Assembly (NCBI GenBank): GCA_028866575.1 | Contig: JAGWHU010000001.1 | Span: 123,913 to 187,912, forward strand | Origin: Candidatus Micrarchaeota archaeon | GTDB lineage: Archaea > Micrarchaeota > Micrarchaeia > Micrarchaeales > Micrarchaeaceae | DNA: 64,000 nucleotides | Direction of reading: 5' to 3' | Shown: positions 32,833 to 42,260 of the stretch, one piece after another | Layout: each line of letters begins with the position of its first letter | Position numbering within the stretch: position 1 is the first letter of the stretch | Made by a program: the position numbers and the translations under genes | The notes under the pieces: model-generated | Told to the model about the DNA's origin: nothing | Databases searched by the model: none | The model's input: only the letters and a program-made list of their open reading frames with translations

Positions 32833-34331
32833 CAATGTACGAAGGTACCGAAACCATACTCGCTGAATACGAGCTTGACGCACACGGTACCCCTGTCAAG
32901 ATAATAATATTCGAGAGCGCGGATTTCGTGCCGCAGTACAGCATAACGTTTCCGGGCATAGGTGACGCGACAAAGCTTCTAATAATGTCGCTTAGGGGCG
33001 AGCTAACCGCTATGGTGCCCATAGACCCAGCAAGGATAGAGGACAAACGCTATTCCAGTTCGCTGAACCAGAAATACATAGACGCTGGCAACATACTGAT
33101 AGACAAATACGTGCCAGGCACAAGGCCGGAAACCAAAAAGCTGCTCACGTCCTACATACTCAACATGATGCTCGGGCTCGGCGACCTCGAGGCCCTGATA
33201 GCGGATGACAACCTTGAGGAGATAGCCGTCAACGGGCCCAAGGATTTCATCTGGGTATTCCACAAGAACCTTGGATGGTGCAAGACCAACATAAAGCCGG
33301 TAAACGACAATACGATATACGACCAGGCGTCGCAGATAGGCAGGAGGATAGGCAGGCAGATAAACAACCTCTCGCCGCTCATGGATGCGGAGCTTGCAGA
33401 CGGCTCGAGGGTAAACGCCACGCTTTATCCCATATCCCAGTCCGGCAACACGATAACCATAAGGAAATTCGCCAAGAACCCGTGGACCATGCCTGCGCTG
33501 GTGAAGGTCGGGTCCATATCGCCGGAAATAGCCTCGCTCGTGTGGCTCTGCATACAGAACGAGATAAGCCTCATATTTTCCGGAGGGACAGCAAGCGGCA
33601 AGACAAGCTTCCTTAACGCGTGCAGCATATTCTTCCCCGCCAACAGGAGGATAATATCCATAGAGGAAACAAGGGAGCTTCAGCTTCCGAACTTCCTGCA
33701 ATGGATAGCAATGGTCTCAAGGGAGCCAAATCCGGAGGGCAAGGGCGAGATAACGATGTACAGGCTCATGATAAACGCGCTGAGGCAGAGGCCTGACATA
33801 ATGCTCGTCGGGGAAATAAGGACGCAGAAAGACGCAGAGACGCTGTTCGAGGCGATACACACCGGTCATGCGGTATACGGCACGGTTCACGCCGACAACG
33901 CCCAGGACACTATCGTCAGGATGACCAATCCCCCTATAGACGTGCCAAAGATAACGATGAATGCGCTCGGCGGGGTTGTCGTGCTGTTCAGGCACAGGTC
34001 TAAGGGGATAAGGCGAATGCTCGAGTTCGGGGAGATGCTCAATACCGGTGACGTTAACGTGCTGTACAAGTGGAACATACTGAACGACAGGTTCGGCCAG
34101 ATAGGCGAGATGACCAGGCTGCTTGACACGCTCACCCTTTACGGCGGCCTCACAAGGAAGGACGTTGGGGAGGACATAGCGGAGAAATCTGCAATAATGA
34201 AGTGGATGGTGAGGAACAACGTCGTGTCAATAGACGATGCGGGTTTCGTTATAGCCAACTACTACAAGCATAAGGATAAAGTAATTAAGCTGGTAAATGA
34301 TAATGTTGAGTATTCGAAGAAGGTATTCTAA
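32829..34331 (+). CDS. Pilus/secretion ATPase (TadA/VirB11/GspE type)
   Basis: A 500-residue secretion ATPase. It has ALIADDNLEEIAVNGPKDFIWVFHK in the N-terminal domain, Walker A SGGTASGKTS, Asp box ISIEETRELQLP, Walker B DIMLVGEIRTQKDAE and His box YGTVHADNAQDT. The NGP..IWV..K and GRRI.RQINN.SPLMDAELADGSRVN segments are typical of archaeal type IV pilus ATPases. It would drive subunit assembly by the two TadC-like proteins encoded downstream. GTG 32829 overlaps the previous stop by four bases; an ATG at 32835 is the alternative. It differs clearly from the orphan ATPase at 6734. Confidence 0.92.
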   Translation: MTMYEGTETILAEYELDAHGTPVKIIIFESADFVPQYSITFPGIGDATKLLIMSLRGELTAMVPIDPARIEDKRYSSSLNQKYIDAGNILIDKYVPGTRPETKKLLTSYILNMMLGLGDLEALIADDNLEEIAVNGPKDFIWVFHKNLGWCKTNIKPVNDNTIYDQASQIGRRIGRQINNLSPLMDAELADGSRVNATLYPISQSGNTITIRKFAKNPWTMPALVKVGSISPEIASLVWLCIQNEISLIFSGGTASGKTSFLNACSIFFPANRRIISIEETRELQLPNFLQWIAMVSREPNPEGKGEITMYRLMINALRQRPDIMLVGEIRTQKDAETLFEAIHTGHAVYGTVHADNAQDTIVRMTNPPIDVPKITMNALGGVVVLFRHRSKGIRRMLEFGEMLNTGDVNVLYKWNILNDRFGQIGEMTRLLDTLTLYGGLTRKDVGEDIAEKSAIMKWMVRNNVVSIDDAGFVIANYYKHKDKVIKLVNDNVEYSKKVF

Positions 34332-34340
34332 AGTGGTGCA

Positions 34341-34949
34341 TTGGACGTAAAATATTCCGATCTCTTGAAGATCGTCGAGGAGGTTGAGTCCGGCTCTGAA
34401 AAGACCGAGTTCAACACAATAGACATCTCGAAGATCAAGAGCTCGAAGATACAGAGGACTTCCAAGCCGCCGTTCAAGCCGCTGCTCTCATTGGCTATTG
34501 GCATGGAATCCGGCCATGCGCCGGCAAGGCCCGCGGGGGCACAGCAGCAGGCACGCCCAAAACAGGCACCTCCACCAAAGCAGCAAGCCAGCATGCCAAT
34601 CCAGCCAGCAGAGCAGAAGAGCCAGGTAAGCGAGGTCAAGAAGGAGATAGGCTCGTTTGCGAACATGCTGAGCGGCAACGAATCACGGGATTCCCCAAGC
34701 AGTTACCAGCTTTCCGAGCTTTCAGTGCAGGACCAGATATCAGAGATCAACAGGATAATAGAAAGCGCGCGCAAGCATACGCTTGACCAGGAGCAGATGC
34801 AGGTCATGAAGATGGGGCTTTACAGCCTTGACAGGCAGCTCATGGAGCAGAAGCAGCAGGGCAAGATGGACAGGTCCGCGCAGAACATGGCGAAGATAAG
34901 GGACAAGCGCCTCTCCGAGGCGATAGAGCTGTTAAGTGATGGCAAATGA
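34341..34949 (+). CDS. Linker protein of the pilus operon, unknown function
   Basis: A 202-residue soluble protein starting at TTG 34341, ten bases after the ATPase stop; GTGGTG lies just upstream. The first 50 residues are charged (VKYSDLLKIVEEVESGS), the middle is a Pro/Gln/Ala-rich flexible stretch (about 55-95), and the last 100 residues are helical (SVQDQISEINRIIESARKH, DRQLMEQKQQGKMD). It may be an adaptor between the ATPase and the membrane platform. No known family was recognised. The stop overlaps the next start by four bases (ATGA). Confidence 0.65.
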   Translation: MDVKYSDLLKIVEEVESGSEKTEFNTIDISKIKSSKIQRTSKPPFKPLLSLAIGMESGHAPARPAGAQQQARPKQAPPPKQQASMPIQPAEQKSQVSEVKKEIGSFANMLSGNESRDSPSSYQLSELSVQDQISEINRIIESARKHTLDQEQMQVMKMGLYSLDRQLMEQKQQGKMDRSAQNMAKIRDKRLSEAIELLSDGK

Positions 34950-35905
34950 GCCTACTGGGCAAGAAGACTACTTCGGACAGCAGGAAACGCAGCACAGCCA
35001 AAGCCCAGCCCGCAAAGCCAGAGGCAAAGGCCTCGCGCGAGGCAAGGATTCCTGGCAGCCAAAGGGCGCCAAACGGCTTCAAAACATATCTTGAGGGCAT
35101 AGGGTCAAAAAGGAAGGGCCTCGAGATGGCGCTGAGGGAGCAGGGGGTCAAGGCCACGCTCTACGAGTTCGTAAGGAACATGCTCATAGCATCCATCGCA
35201 TTGGGCATAGTTCTTGGCGCTACGATATTCCTGCTTTTCCAGCACATAGGCCTGCAGCTCATGCAGGGCGTCATACTCAGCGGGCTCATGGGTGTAGTGG
35301 TCTTCTACATGTCCTTCCAGACGTTCCTCAACTTCCCCACGCACAAGAGCAGGACCGTATCAAAAAACGTCGAGCGCGACATACTCTTCGCCGCGAGGGA
35401 CATGATAATATCACTGAGATCCGGGATGCCGCTGTTCAACGCGATAACGTCCATAAGCACAGGCTACGGAGACGCCAGCAAGGAGTTCGCCAAGATAGTG
35501 GAGCGCGTGCAATTGGGTATACCACTTGAGGACGCGATAGACCAGACCGTATCGGAATCCAAGAGCAAGTCCTTCAGGAGGATAATGCTCCAGGCCGCGG
35601 TGAGCATAAGGGCCGGTGCCGATGTCATATCTGCGCTCCAGAGCGTAATAGACCAGCTATCGCAGGAGCGCATAATAGAGCTGAGGAGATACGGCCAGAG
35701 GCTCAACGCCATAGCCATGTTCTACATGCTGTTCGGAATAATACTCCCGAGCATGGGGATAGCCGTTGTCACGATACTGACAACCTTCATTGCCATATTT
35801 ACCATCAACACCACCGTCCTGGAATTCGCGCTTGTCGGGATAGTGTTCCTGCAGATAGTGTTCCTTGAGATGATAATCGGCTCCAGGCCTGTATTCTCGC
35901 TGTGA
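34946..35905 (+). CDS. TadC/GspF-like pilus membrane platform protein 1
   Basis: A 319-residue protein. A basic, Ala/Lys-rich cytoplasmic start is followed by two membrane segments (about 75-130), a cytoplasmic T2SSF domain (FAARDMIISLRSGMPLFNAITSIS, RRIMLQAAVSIRAGADVISALQSVIDQL), and two more membrane segments near the C-terminus. This is the GspF/TadB/TadC/FlaJ plan: an inner-membrane platform that the ATPase turns or pushes. The pair with the next gene (both T2SSF proteins) matches TadB-TadC-type systems rather than the single long FlaJ. Confidence 0.88.
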   Translation: MSLLGKKTTSDSRKRSTAKAQPAKPEAKASREARIPGSQRAPNGFKTYLEGIGSKRKGLEMALREQGVKATLYEFVRNMLIASIALGIVLGATIFLLFQHIGLQLMQGVILSGLMGVVVFYMSFQTFLNFPTHKSRTVSKNVERDILFAARDMIISLRSGMPLFNAITSISTGYGDASKEFAKIVERVQLGIPLEDAIDQTVSESKSKSFRRIMLQAAVSIRAGADVISALQSVIDQLSQERIIELRRYGQRLNAIAMFYMLFGIILPSMGIAVVTILTTFIAIFTINTTVLEFALVGIVFLQIVFLEMIIGSRPVFSL

Positions 35906-35909
35906 TGCA

Positions 35910-36905
35910 ATGCCAGGTATAAGATTCGAAAGGCTGGTTTCCAGGGACCTTGGCATAAAGCTGTCAAGGGAGCTGGACCTTGCCGGAGTGAAAATGGAAG
36001 TGGAGAAGCTGCTCAGGATAATGATAGTGGGCGCGGTGCTGCTTCTCGTGTTCGTTTCGTTCACTCTTTACGTGCTGGGTTTCAACGTACTCATAGACGC
36101 AGCTGGAGGCCTTGGCAGCGCAGCCGTGTTCATACTAGTCATATACTTCGTCCTCGAATACAAGATAGACGCGAGGAAGAGCCAGGTGGAGGAGATGCTG
36201 CCTGATTACCTCCAGATAGTGTCAGCCAACCTGAGGAGCGGGATAGCGCTTGACAGGGCAATGCTCCTGGCTGCAAGGCCCGAGTTCAAGTTCCTAACCG
36301 AGGACGTCAAGGAGATGAACAGGCGCATATTCGGGGGCGAGAACTTCGACTCGTCGCTGAAGACGTTCGCCGCGCGCTACAGGTCGTACCAATTATCCCA
36401 TGCCATAAGGATGATACTCGAATCGCTCAAGTACGGCGGGGCCATGGCTGATCTGATAGAGCAGATATCCAAGGACATGAGGAACCAGCAGATGACCCAG
36501 AAGGAGGTATCCAGCCAGCTTTTCATGTACAGCATATTCATAGCATTTGCCGGGCTTATAGCTGCGCCAGTGCTCTACGGCCTTACCGCGCAGATGATAG
36601 TGGTTACCGATGCGGTATGGAAGGGGATACTCACTCAGAATCCCGGAGGGCTACCGACAACCGGAATATCGTTCCTGAAGCCGAGCCCGCCGCAGATATC
36701 GCCAACTACCTACCACAACTTCTCGCTTGCAGCGATAATAATAATAACCGGGTTCGCAAGCCTGATAATGTCTGCAATATCCTCCGGATCGGCCATAAAG
36801 GGGCTGCGCTGGCTTCCCATATTCATAATCATCGGGATCGTAATATTCATAGTAATGCAGGCGTTGATAGGCGGGATATTCGCAGGTATCGGAGCAGGAA
36901 TATGA
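35910..36905 (+). CDS. TadC/GspF-like pilus membrane platform protein 2
   Basis: A 331-residue protein. Two membrane segments (about 30-75) are followed by a T2SSF domain with MLPDYLQIVSANLRSGIALDRAM and LSHAIRMILESLKYGGAMADLIEQIS, then three membrane segments. It begins four bases after the previous stop and is the second platform subunit. A short extracytoplasmic loop (PNP/PSPPQISPTTYHN region, about 240-270) lies between the last segments. The 3' end converges with the LamG gene at 36910, with four bases between. Confidence 0.88.
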   Translation: MPGIRFERLVSRDLGIKLSRELDLAGVKMEVEKLLRIMIVGAVLLLVFVSFTLYVLGFNVLIDAAGGLGSAAVFILVIYFVLEYKIDARKSQVEEMLPDYLQIVSANLRSGIALDRAMLLAARPEFKFLTEDVKEMNRRIFGGENFDSSLKTFAARYRSYQLSHAIRMILESLKYGGAMADLIEQISKDMRNQQMTQKEVSSQLFMYSIFIAFAGLIAAPVLYGLTAQMIVVTDAVWKGILTQNPGGLPTTGISFLKPSPPQISPTTYHNFSLAAIIIITGFASLIMSAISSGSAIKGLRWLPIFIIIGIVIFIVMQALIGGIFAGIGAGI

Positions 36906-36909
36906 CATT

Positions 36910-39546
36910 TCACGGCTGCGAGTATGAGGCGCCGCAGGCGTTGCCTATCGTGTTCGAATTGGTGCATACGCCCTGAGAATCCGCAAAGTATGCTGGGTTC
37001 AGGCCGTTCGCTGTATTGGTGCTCTGGTTCATCAGGCCATTGTACCCTATTGACAAAGGCCACCTGTCTGTCGGCGCATTGCCTACTATGCTGTCATTTA
37101 GGAAGAGCTGCCCTACCTGCGCTCCTGAAAGCTGCACGTTGTAGAACTGCACGTCAGCCATCTTCCCTGCAAAGGTGCTTGCTACCTCTGCCTGCAGGGT
37201 GCACGAGCCTGTGCACGAAGTGGACCAGTAGTCAACGCTGCCCCCGTTGCCCGTGAACGATCCTGATCCTGATCCTGCATTTGCCCCATCAACATAAAGA
37301 GCCTCGGTTCCAGATACCTGCGAATAGGTAAGGACTATGTTGTGCCATGTGTTGACATTAGCCACGGAATAGGAGATTGCCGAGCCGCCGTTTACCCCTG
37401 GAAGAGCTGCGTATATCGTGTTCCTTCCTATGCTTAGCGCAGGCACGCTGGAGCATGAGCCTGGAGGCACCTTGCATCCGATTACATCCACTACGGGGCC
37501 GCTGGCAGCTGCGCTTACATATACCCATGCTGAAATGCTGAATGACGAAAGCGAATTTCCATAGTAGCTGCCAAGGCCTCCAAATGCATATCCATTCCCG
37601 TTGAACGATCCTACGTTCGGTATTACCGCATTGGCAAGCCCCAGCGAAAGTGCCTCGGCCCCGCCTGCGCCCGATGGCCCTGCATCCCCAAGGTAAAGGT
37701 GCTGCAACGTGGAATCGCTGCATGAGTTTATGTTGGCGCAGTTGTACGCTCCCTCAACCATGTTGGTGATGTTGCCGAAGCCGAGCGATCCGCCGTGCAC
37801 CGGATCTCCCGTATAGCCGTACATGTAGGCGTAAGGCACGGAATTTGCGCCATAAAGCACTACGTTGCCGTTGTTGCGCCTGCCGCTTATGTCATTGGAA
37901 TTTCCGGAAAGCGGCCACCACCCCGCCAGGTTGCCCTTGCCGAGCGCGATCCCCCCTATTCCCTCATAGTACAGCCTTGCTGACTGATATCCGCTAAGCG
38001 TTGTATTGTATACCTGTATGTTGGCCATCGATCCGTTGAGCCCCCCGGATCCACCTCCTATAATGAAATTGCTGGGAGATGAGCTGCACATGGAGAACCC
38101 TCCCGTGCCTATCCTCACGCCGTCAAGATATATGTATGCGTTATAAGATAGCGGGGCTGTGGAATTGTACACCGCCACTATGTTGTGCCATGTATTCTGC
38201 GCAACAATTCCGCTTATCTGTATGGAATTTACAGCGCCGCATGAAGGCGTCTGCGAGCCGAACACCACCGCAGAATTCTTTATTTCAAGCTCAAAGGAGG
38301 GTCCCGACGCTGAAAGCTGCTGCACAAGAACCGCATTGGAATAGCTTGATATCTGGTTTCCCGAATCGAACCAAACGGAAACTCCGAACCCGCTGCCTGT
38401 CGAAGAAAGCGCCTGATTCGCGCCTACAGACTTTATCCCAGATGGGGAAAAAACCGCGACCGGCCTGTTGTAAATCCCGAACGAGTATATACCATAAGAC
38501 GACTTTTTGCTGATGTTGTTCTGGGACCAGTCAAGATACGATGGCGCTGCGCCCGAGCTGTAATAATTGTTGCTCAAAACGTCATCATGCACTTTGGATA
38601 TGTCCAGCAAAGAAAGGCCGGCGCCGCTGAGCAGGAGCGACGTGCCGTTGTCCAGAATCGAAATGATGTTGCTGCTGCTTCCATAAACAAGGTAAGGCAC
38701 ACCATACGCGCCGCCGATCGCATTGTAGGTTACGACGCCCCCGAACCCGCACGAGCCGATAGGATAATCATCAGGTATTGCAAGTATGTATCCAGAATTT
38801 CTGAAGCGCTGCGGTATGCCGCTGCAGGAGCTTATCCCGTTCTCAACGATCAGAGTGCCGTATGTGAACTGGAACGGCGCAATGCTTCCCGACAACGCAT
38901 ATTCATTACCTATTACGTAAGCGCCCCGGTAATCCTTGGTGAGGCTTATCTGGCGGTTGCTTCCGCCTTCTACAGCGTAAATGTCAGGGCTCCCGTTAAG
39001 CTGCACTGTCGTGCTGGCCGTTATCGGATACGCAAAGGATCCGGAGCTTGAATTGATTATGGCAACGGCCCTGTACGTTGCGTTAATGTAGTAAGGATTC
39101 TCCTCGTGCACCTCTATGCTCGAATTCGTTATGTTCAGCATGAACCCCTTAAGAAGTGCCTGGCGCTCCACAGAGTTGGTATAGTTGGCCAGCGTCGCAC
39201 CTCCCATGAGCGCCATCTCGCTGCTTCCGTAAACCGTGCCGTTTGAAACGAGGGACCGCAGCGCATATTGGGTATCGTTGACGTAATGCCTGTTCAGGGT
39301 GTTTGACTCGTAGGACCCAAGCGCACCCAGCGCGGAATACAGGCTGGCATGCAGGAAGGAAGCTGTTCCGCTGTTCAGCGAGCTTGCAAGCTCCCCGCTT
39401 CCCATGGCCACTTCCCCGAAAGACGATATGTTCTCGTAGCTTATCTTAAGGTAAACGTATGTTATCAGCTCGGCTATCATGAGCACTAGCAGCACTATGG
39501 TCACAAGCGTCAGAAGAATGCCCTTTCTTGATCTTGCTATCTCCAT
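36910..39546 (-). CDS. Pilin-like secreted protein with two LamG-like domains
   Basis: An 878-residue protein. The N-terminus (MEIARSRKG then ILLTLVTIVLLVLMI) fits a class III signal: Lys-Gly before a hydrophobic stretch. The outer part has two concanavalin/LamG-like beta-sandwich regions (roughly 375-540 and 650-835). Each includes the F.IS.W strand and the W.xIV.TY.G..LYVDG strand pair, with linker motifs GWWPLSGNSNDISG and DRWPLSIGYN between and after. Many Cys pairs and N-glycosylation sequons occur. It is the last gene of the four-gene operon and overlaps the previous gene by ten bases. It is probably a surface adhesin assembled by the adjacent machine; glycan or protein binding is inferred from the fold. 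Confidence 0.75.
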   Translation of the reverse strand: MEIARSRKGILLTLVTIVLLVLMIAELITYVYLKISYENISSFGEVAMGSGELASSLNSGTASFLHASLYSALGALGSYESNTLNRHYVNDTQYALRSLVSNGTVYGSSEMALMGGATLANYTNSVERQALLKGFMLNITNSSIEVHEENPYYINATYRAVAIINSSSGSFAYPITASTTVQLNGSPDIYAVEGGSNRQISLTKDYRGAYVIGNEYALSGSIAPFQFTYGTLIVENGISSCSGIPQRFRNSGYILAIPDDYPIGSCGFGGVVTYNAIGGAYGVPYLVYGSSSNIISILDNGTSLLLSGAGLSLLDISKVHDDVLSNNYYSSGAAPSYLDWSQNNISKKSSYGIYSFGIYNRPVAVFSPSGIKSVGANQALSSTGSGFGVSVWFDSGNQISSYSNAVLVQQLSASGPSFELEIKNSAVVFGSQTPSCGAVNSIQISGIVAQNTWHNIVAVYNSTAPLSYNAYIYLDGVRIGTGGFSMCSSSPSNFIIGGGSGGLNGSMANIQVYNTTLSGYQSARLYYEGIGGIALGKGNLAGWWPLSGNSNDISGRRNNGNVVLYGANSVPYAYMYGYTGDPVHGGSLGFGNITNMVEGAYNCANINSCSDSTLQHLYLGDAGPSGAGGAEALSLGLANAVIPNVGSFNGNGYAFGGLGSYYGNSLSSFSISAWVYVSAAASGPVVDVIGCKVPPGSCSSVPALSIGRNTIYAALPGVNGGSAISYSVANVNTWHNIVLTYSQVSGTEALYVDGANAGSGSGSFTGNGGSVDYWSTSCTGSCTLQAEVASTFAGKMADVQFYNVQLSGAQVGQLFLNDSIVGNAPTDRWPLSIGYNGLMNQSTNTANGLNPAYFADSQGVCTNSNTIGNACGASYSQP

Positions 39547-41702
39547 TCAACAACACTCACGTTATAATTCCTGTATGTCCCGTTCACTTTGACAGGCATC
39601 GCAACGGATGCCCTGCTCACCTCGTATGCGTTGTAGAAGCTAGCAGGCATGTAGACCGTATTGCCGTATTGCACGCCCTGCTGTACGCCGAAGTTGAAAC
39701 TGCCTGAAAAATCATTGGTGCTACCGAGCAGCGGCATCCAGAGCACATCGCTGCTGGAATTCACGGGGCTACCGAACGCGCCTTCCTGATAGAGCCTGCT
39801 GACCTGCACCCTGCTTATGGAGTTATTGTATATCTGGTAGTTGAGCATCTTTCCCGTGAAATAGGATCCGGAGCCGCAGTTTACCGAATCGCCAGAGCCA
39901 AGCGGATAGTACATGAGCGCGCCGCCCCCCGGAACGCTCCTTGAGCCCTTGATGCTGTTGGACTGCATCCCGTTTACGTATCCATTTTCATATCCGTTGT
40001 ATGTCAGCACTATGTTGCTCCATTCACCTATTGGTATGGCCCCTAGATACATGCACTGCAGGTTGTATACCCTTGCATACAACTTTCCGCTGACCAGCTC
40101 CAGCATGCTCTTGTGCCAGCTCCCGCCAAGGTACTGCTGCCCCAGCTCGTCAACTATTACGCCGTTATTTGATGCCGGGTTTACCCAAACGGAAATGCTG
40201 AAGCTGTTCGCCGCGCTGTCCATCCACTGGAAGCCGTTTGTCTGCCTTATGTAGCTCTGCGCGGCTGAATTGAACGTTGCAACGCTAAGATCAGGCGCGA
40301 ACGTGTTGTTTATGAATATGCCAGCATTTGTCGAGTTGTACAGCTTTTGCATTACAATGTCTGAATATCCGCCCTTCCCGTTGAGGTACATGCTGCTAAC
40401 AGCCTGGAGTATGCTGTCATTGGGCTTTGCGCCGTAAGCCCCAAAAACATACAGCGTATTGCCGCTTGCTACGTACATTTTACCATATGCAAGGGCTATG
40501 TTGGAATAGCCGCTGTAGAGATAGTTTGAAGTCAGGGTTATGTTGAAGATCTTTTTGCCGCTGCCCGAATAGCCCTGTATAGCATTGCCGTTTATCAAGG
40601 TGTAGATCCCCCCATCGGATGCGGTTGGTACCGAATTCTGCGAGTCCGATACTGTATTGACTGAAAATATGGTGTTTCCCATGCTTGTGAACCCGTACAT
40701 GCCCTTGACCGTCTGCACGTAATAGCTGTTCCCGTAGGAGCTTATTCCCAACACCCTTGAGGAAAGATCGCCGCTCTGGTATATCTTTGTGCCTCCAGCC
40801 GTAAATATGTAAAAGTAGTCGCCGCTGCCAACAGCTATAGTGCTGTTCGTAGAGCTCGGCAGCGTAACCGAAGAGCCCGCAAGCAACGCATTCCAGGTAT
40901 TGGTAAGGGAATTGCCGGAGCGGGAATAAGAGTAAAGGCTGCCTTGGGCTGCCGAAACAGAAGCCACGTACTCCCCATCAAGATAGAGTATGCCGCCAAC
41001 CGGAGAGCCCGTCGGGGCGAAAGCCACATAATTACCGTTCAGCGGATTAAGCAGGTATATGCCGTTGGACGTGCCGAAAGCGAGGTAGCGGTTCTCAATT
41101 TCCATTGGTGTTGTTACGGAATTGGATGCGGTGAATGCCCATTTCTGCGAGAGATTGTACAAGTTAACGCCCTTGACTGCACCGCTCGCATTTGCATAAT
41201 ACAGCATATTCATGTAAATTGCAGGAGCACCGACCACATTGGCAGGGTTTCCCGAAGGTATTGCCCCTACCTGGTTCCCCGTGGTGGAATTTATTATGTA
41301 TATCCTGTTGCCTGAAACCAATGCAGTGAATCCCGAATCCGTGGCCGCAAACGGCATCATAACGTTTGCCGTGCTGAAAGTGTAAAGGAGTAGCGGCGCA
41401 TCTACGGAATATCCTGAGCTTGAGCTGAGGAGGCCGTCATGGCCAAGCTGGCCCCAGGAGAATGTTGAATGCTGCGCGGACTCGTTCAGGTAATTGACGT
41501 AAGGGCCGGAGGACGCTGAAGCTATCGTCGTGCTCAGCGCGCTCTGCAGTATGGCATACGCCTGCGATGTAGCACCGTTGTAGTTAGAGACGGTTACGGA
41601 ATTCATGTAAAGCAGCACCGACACACCTACCGCTGCAACGACCAGCGCGAACACCGCATCTAGCGTGAATACGAATCCCTTCATTTTGCTTTTTCGGGCC
41701 AT
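39537..41702 (-). CDS. Pilin-like secreted protein with beta-propeller and LamG-like domain
   Basis: A 721-residue protein. The start MARKSKMKG followed by FVFTLDAVFALVVAAV is a classic archaeal class III signal. Residues about 115-440 contain repeated PQQ-like strands (NRIYIINSTTGNQVGAIPSG, VKGVNLYNLSQKWAF, NGIYLLNPLNGNYVAF), so a beta-propeller is likely. Residues about 480-690 form one LamG-like sandwich (FSISVWVNPASN, WSNIVLTYNGYENGYVNG). It ends with a short strand region. Gene spacing of four to five bases shows co-transcription with the smaller pilin-like gene upstream. The combination of a pilin-like start, propeller and LamG is unusual. Confidence 0.72.
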   Translation of the reverse strand: MARKSKMKGFVFTLDAVFALVVAAVGVSVLLYMNSVTVSNYNGATSQAYAILQSALSTTIASASSGPYVNYLNESAQHSTFSWGQLGHDGLLSSSSGYSVDAPLLLYTFSTANVMMPFAATDSGFTALVSGNRIYIINSTTGNQVGAIPSGNPANVVGAPAIYMNMLYYANASGAVKGVNLYNLSQKWAFTASNSVTTPMEIENRYLAFGTSNGIYLLNPLNGNYVAFAPTGSPVGGILYLDGEYVASVSAAQGSLYSYSRSGNSLTNTWNALLAGSSVTLPSSTNSTIAVGSGDYFYIFTAGGTKIYQSGDLSSRVLGISSYGNSYYVQTVKGMYGFTSMGNTIFSVNTVSDSQNSVPTASDGGIYTLINGNAIQGYSGSGKKIFNITLTSNYLYSGYSNIALAYGKMYVASGNTLYVFGAYGAKPNDSILQAVSSMYLNGKGGYSDIVMQKLYNSTNAGIFINNTFAPDLSVATFNSAAQSYIRQTNGFQWMDSAANSFSISVWVNPASNNGVIVDELGQQYLGGSWHKSMLELVSGKLYARVYNLQCMYLGAIPIGEWSNIVLTYNGYENGYVNGMQSNSIKGSRSVPGGGALMYYPLGSGDSVNCGSGSYFTGKMLNYQIYNNSISRVQVSRLYQEGAFGSPVNSSSDVLWMPLLGSTNDFSGSFNFGVQQGVQYGNTVYMPASFYNAYEVSRASVAMPVKVNGTYRNYNVSVVEWR

Positions 41703-41706
41703 GTGA

Positions 41707-42255
41707 TCATGTTGTTGCGATTGTGGTATTTGTCCAGAGTATTATCGTAACCGATACCGGTGCGCCGCTCATCGTTGCGTATTCCCTGCTTACGTACTCG
41801 GTAAGCGGGGCTCCTCCCAAAGGATTCCTGCCTATGCTTATGTTCATCCCGCTTGCCTGGGGATCGCCGCTTATCCTTATGTAGTAGTCGAATCCCGTCC
41901 CGAGCGCCTCCTTTGTCGCCTCATAGTTGCTGTTCGACATGGAAGCCAGGGCGTAAACCTTGTCAGGGGAGAGGGAGTAGCTTCCATCTGCATTGGCCAG
42001 CCCAACGGATAGACCAGCCCATGTTGCGCTGTCAGTGGAATTCTCAATGCTCTGCCAGTTGCCCGGATACCCTTCGGAGAGCAGGCTCCTTGACAGCGAC
42101 TTGAGCTGCAGCTGCATTATCCCGGAGCCGTTCCCGTATCCTATCGCAAGCTCGCTGCTCAGGTTGAACCATGTGTATGCCAGTACTGTTATCGCGAAGC
42201 TGAATATGATCATCGCGAATATGACGTCAAAACTCCAGAACTGCGCTTTTTGCAT
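41707..42255 (-). CDS. Short pilin-like protein
   Basis: A 182-residue protein from ATG 42255. The frame is open further upstream into the neighbouring LamG gene, but that start would be out of register with the operon. The N-terminus MQKAQFWSFDVIFAMIIFSFAITVLAY fits a class III signal (Lys-Ala, then hydrophobic helix). The rest is a small outside domain with several sequons and no LamG motif. It is the most minor-pilin-like member of the operon, five bases after the 922-residue protein gene and four before the propeller gene. Confidence 0.72.
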   Translation of the reverse strand: MQKAQFWSFDVIFAMIIFSFAITVLAYTWFNLSSELAIGYGNGSGIMQLQLKSLSRSLLSEGYPGNWQSIENSTDSATWAGLSVGLANADGSYSLSPDKVYALASMSNSNYEATKEALGTGFDYYIRISGDPQASGMNISIGRNPLGGAPLTEYVSREYATMSGAPVSVTIILWTNTTIATT

Positions 42256-42260
42256 TTTAT

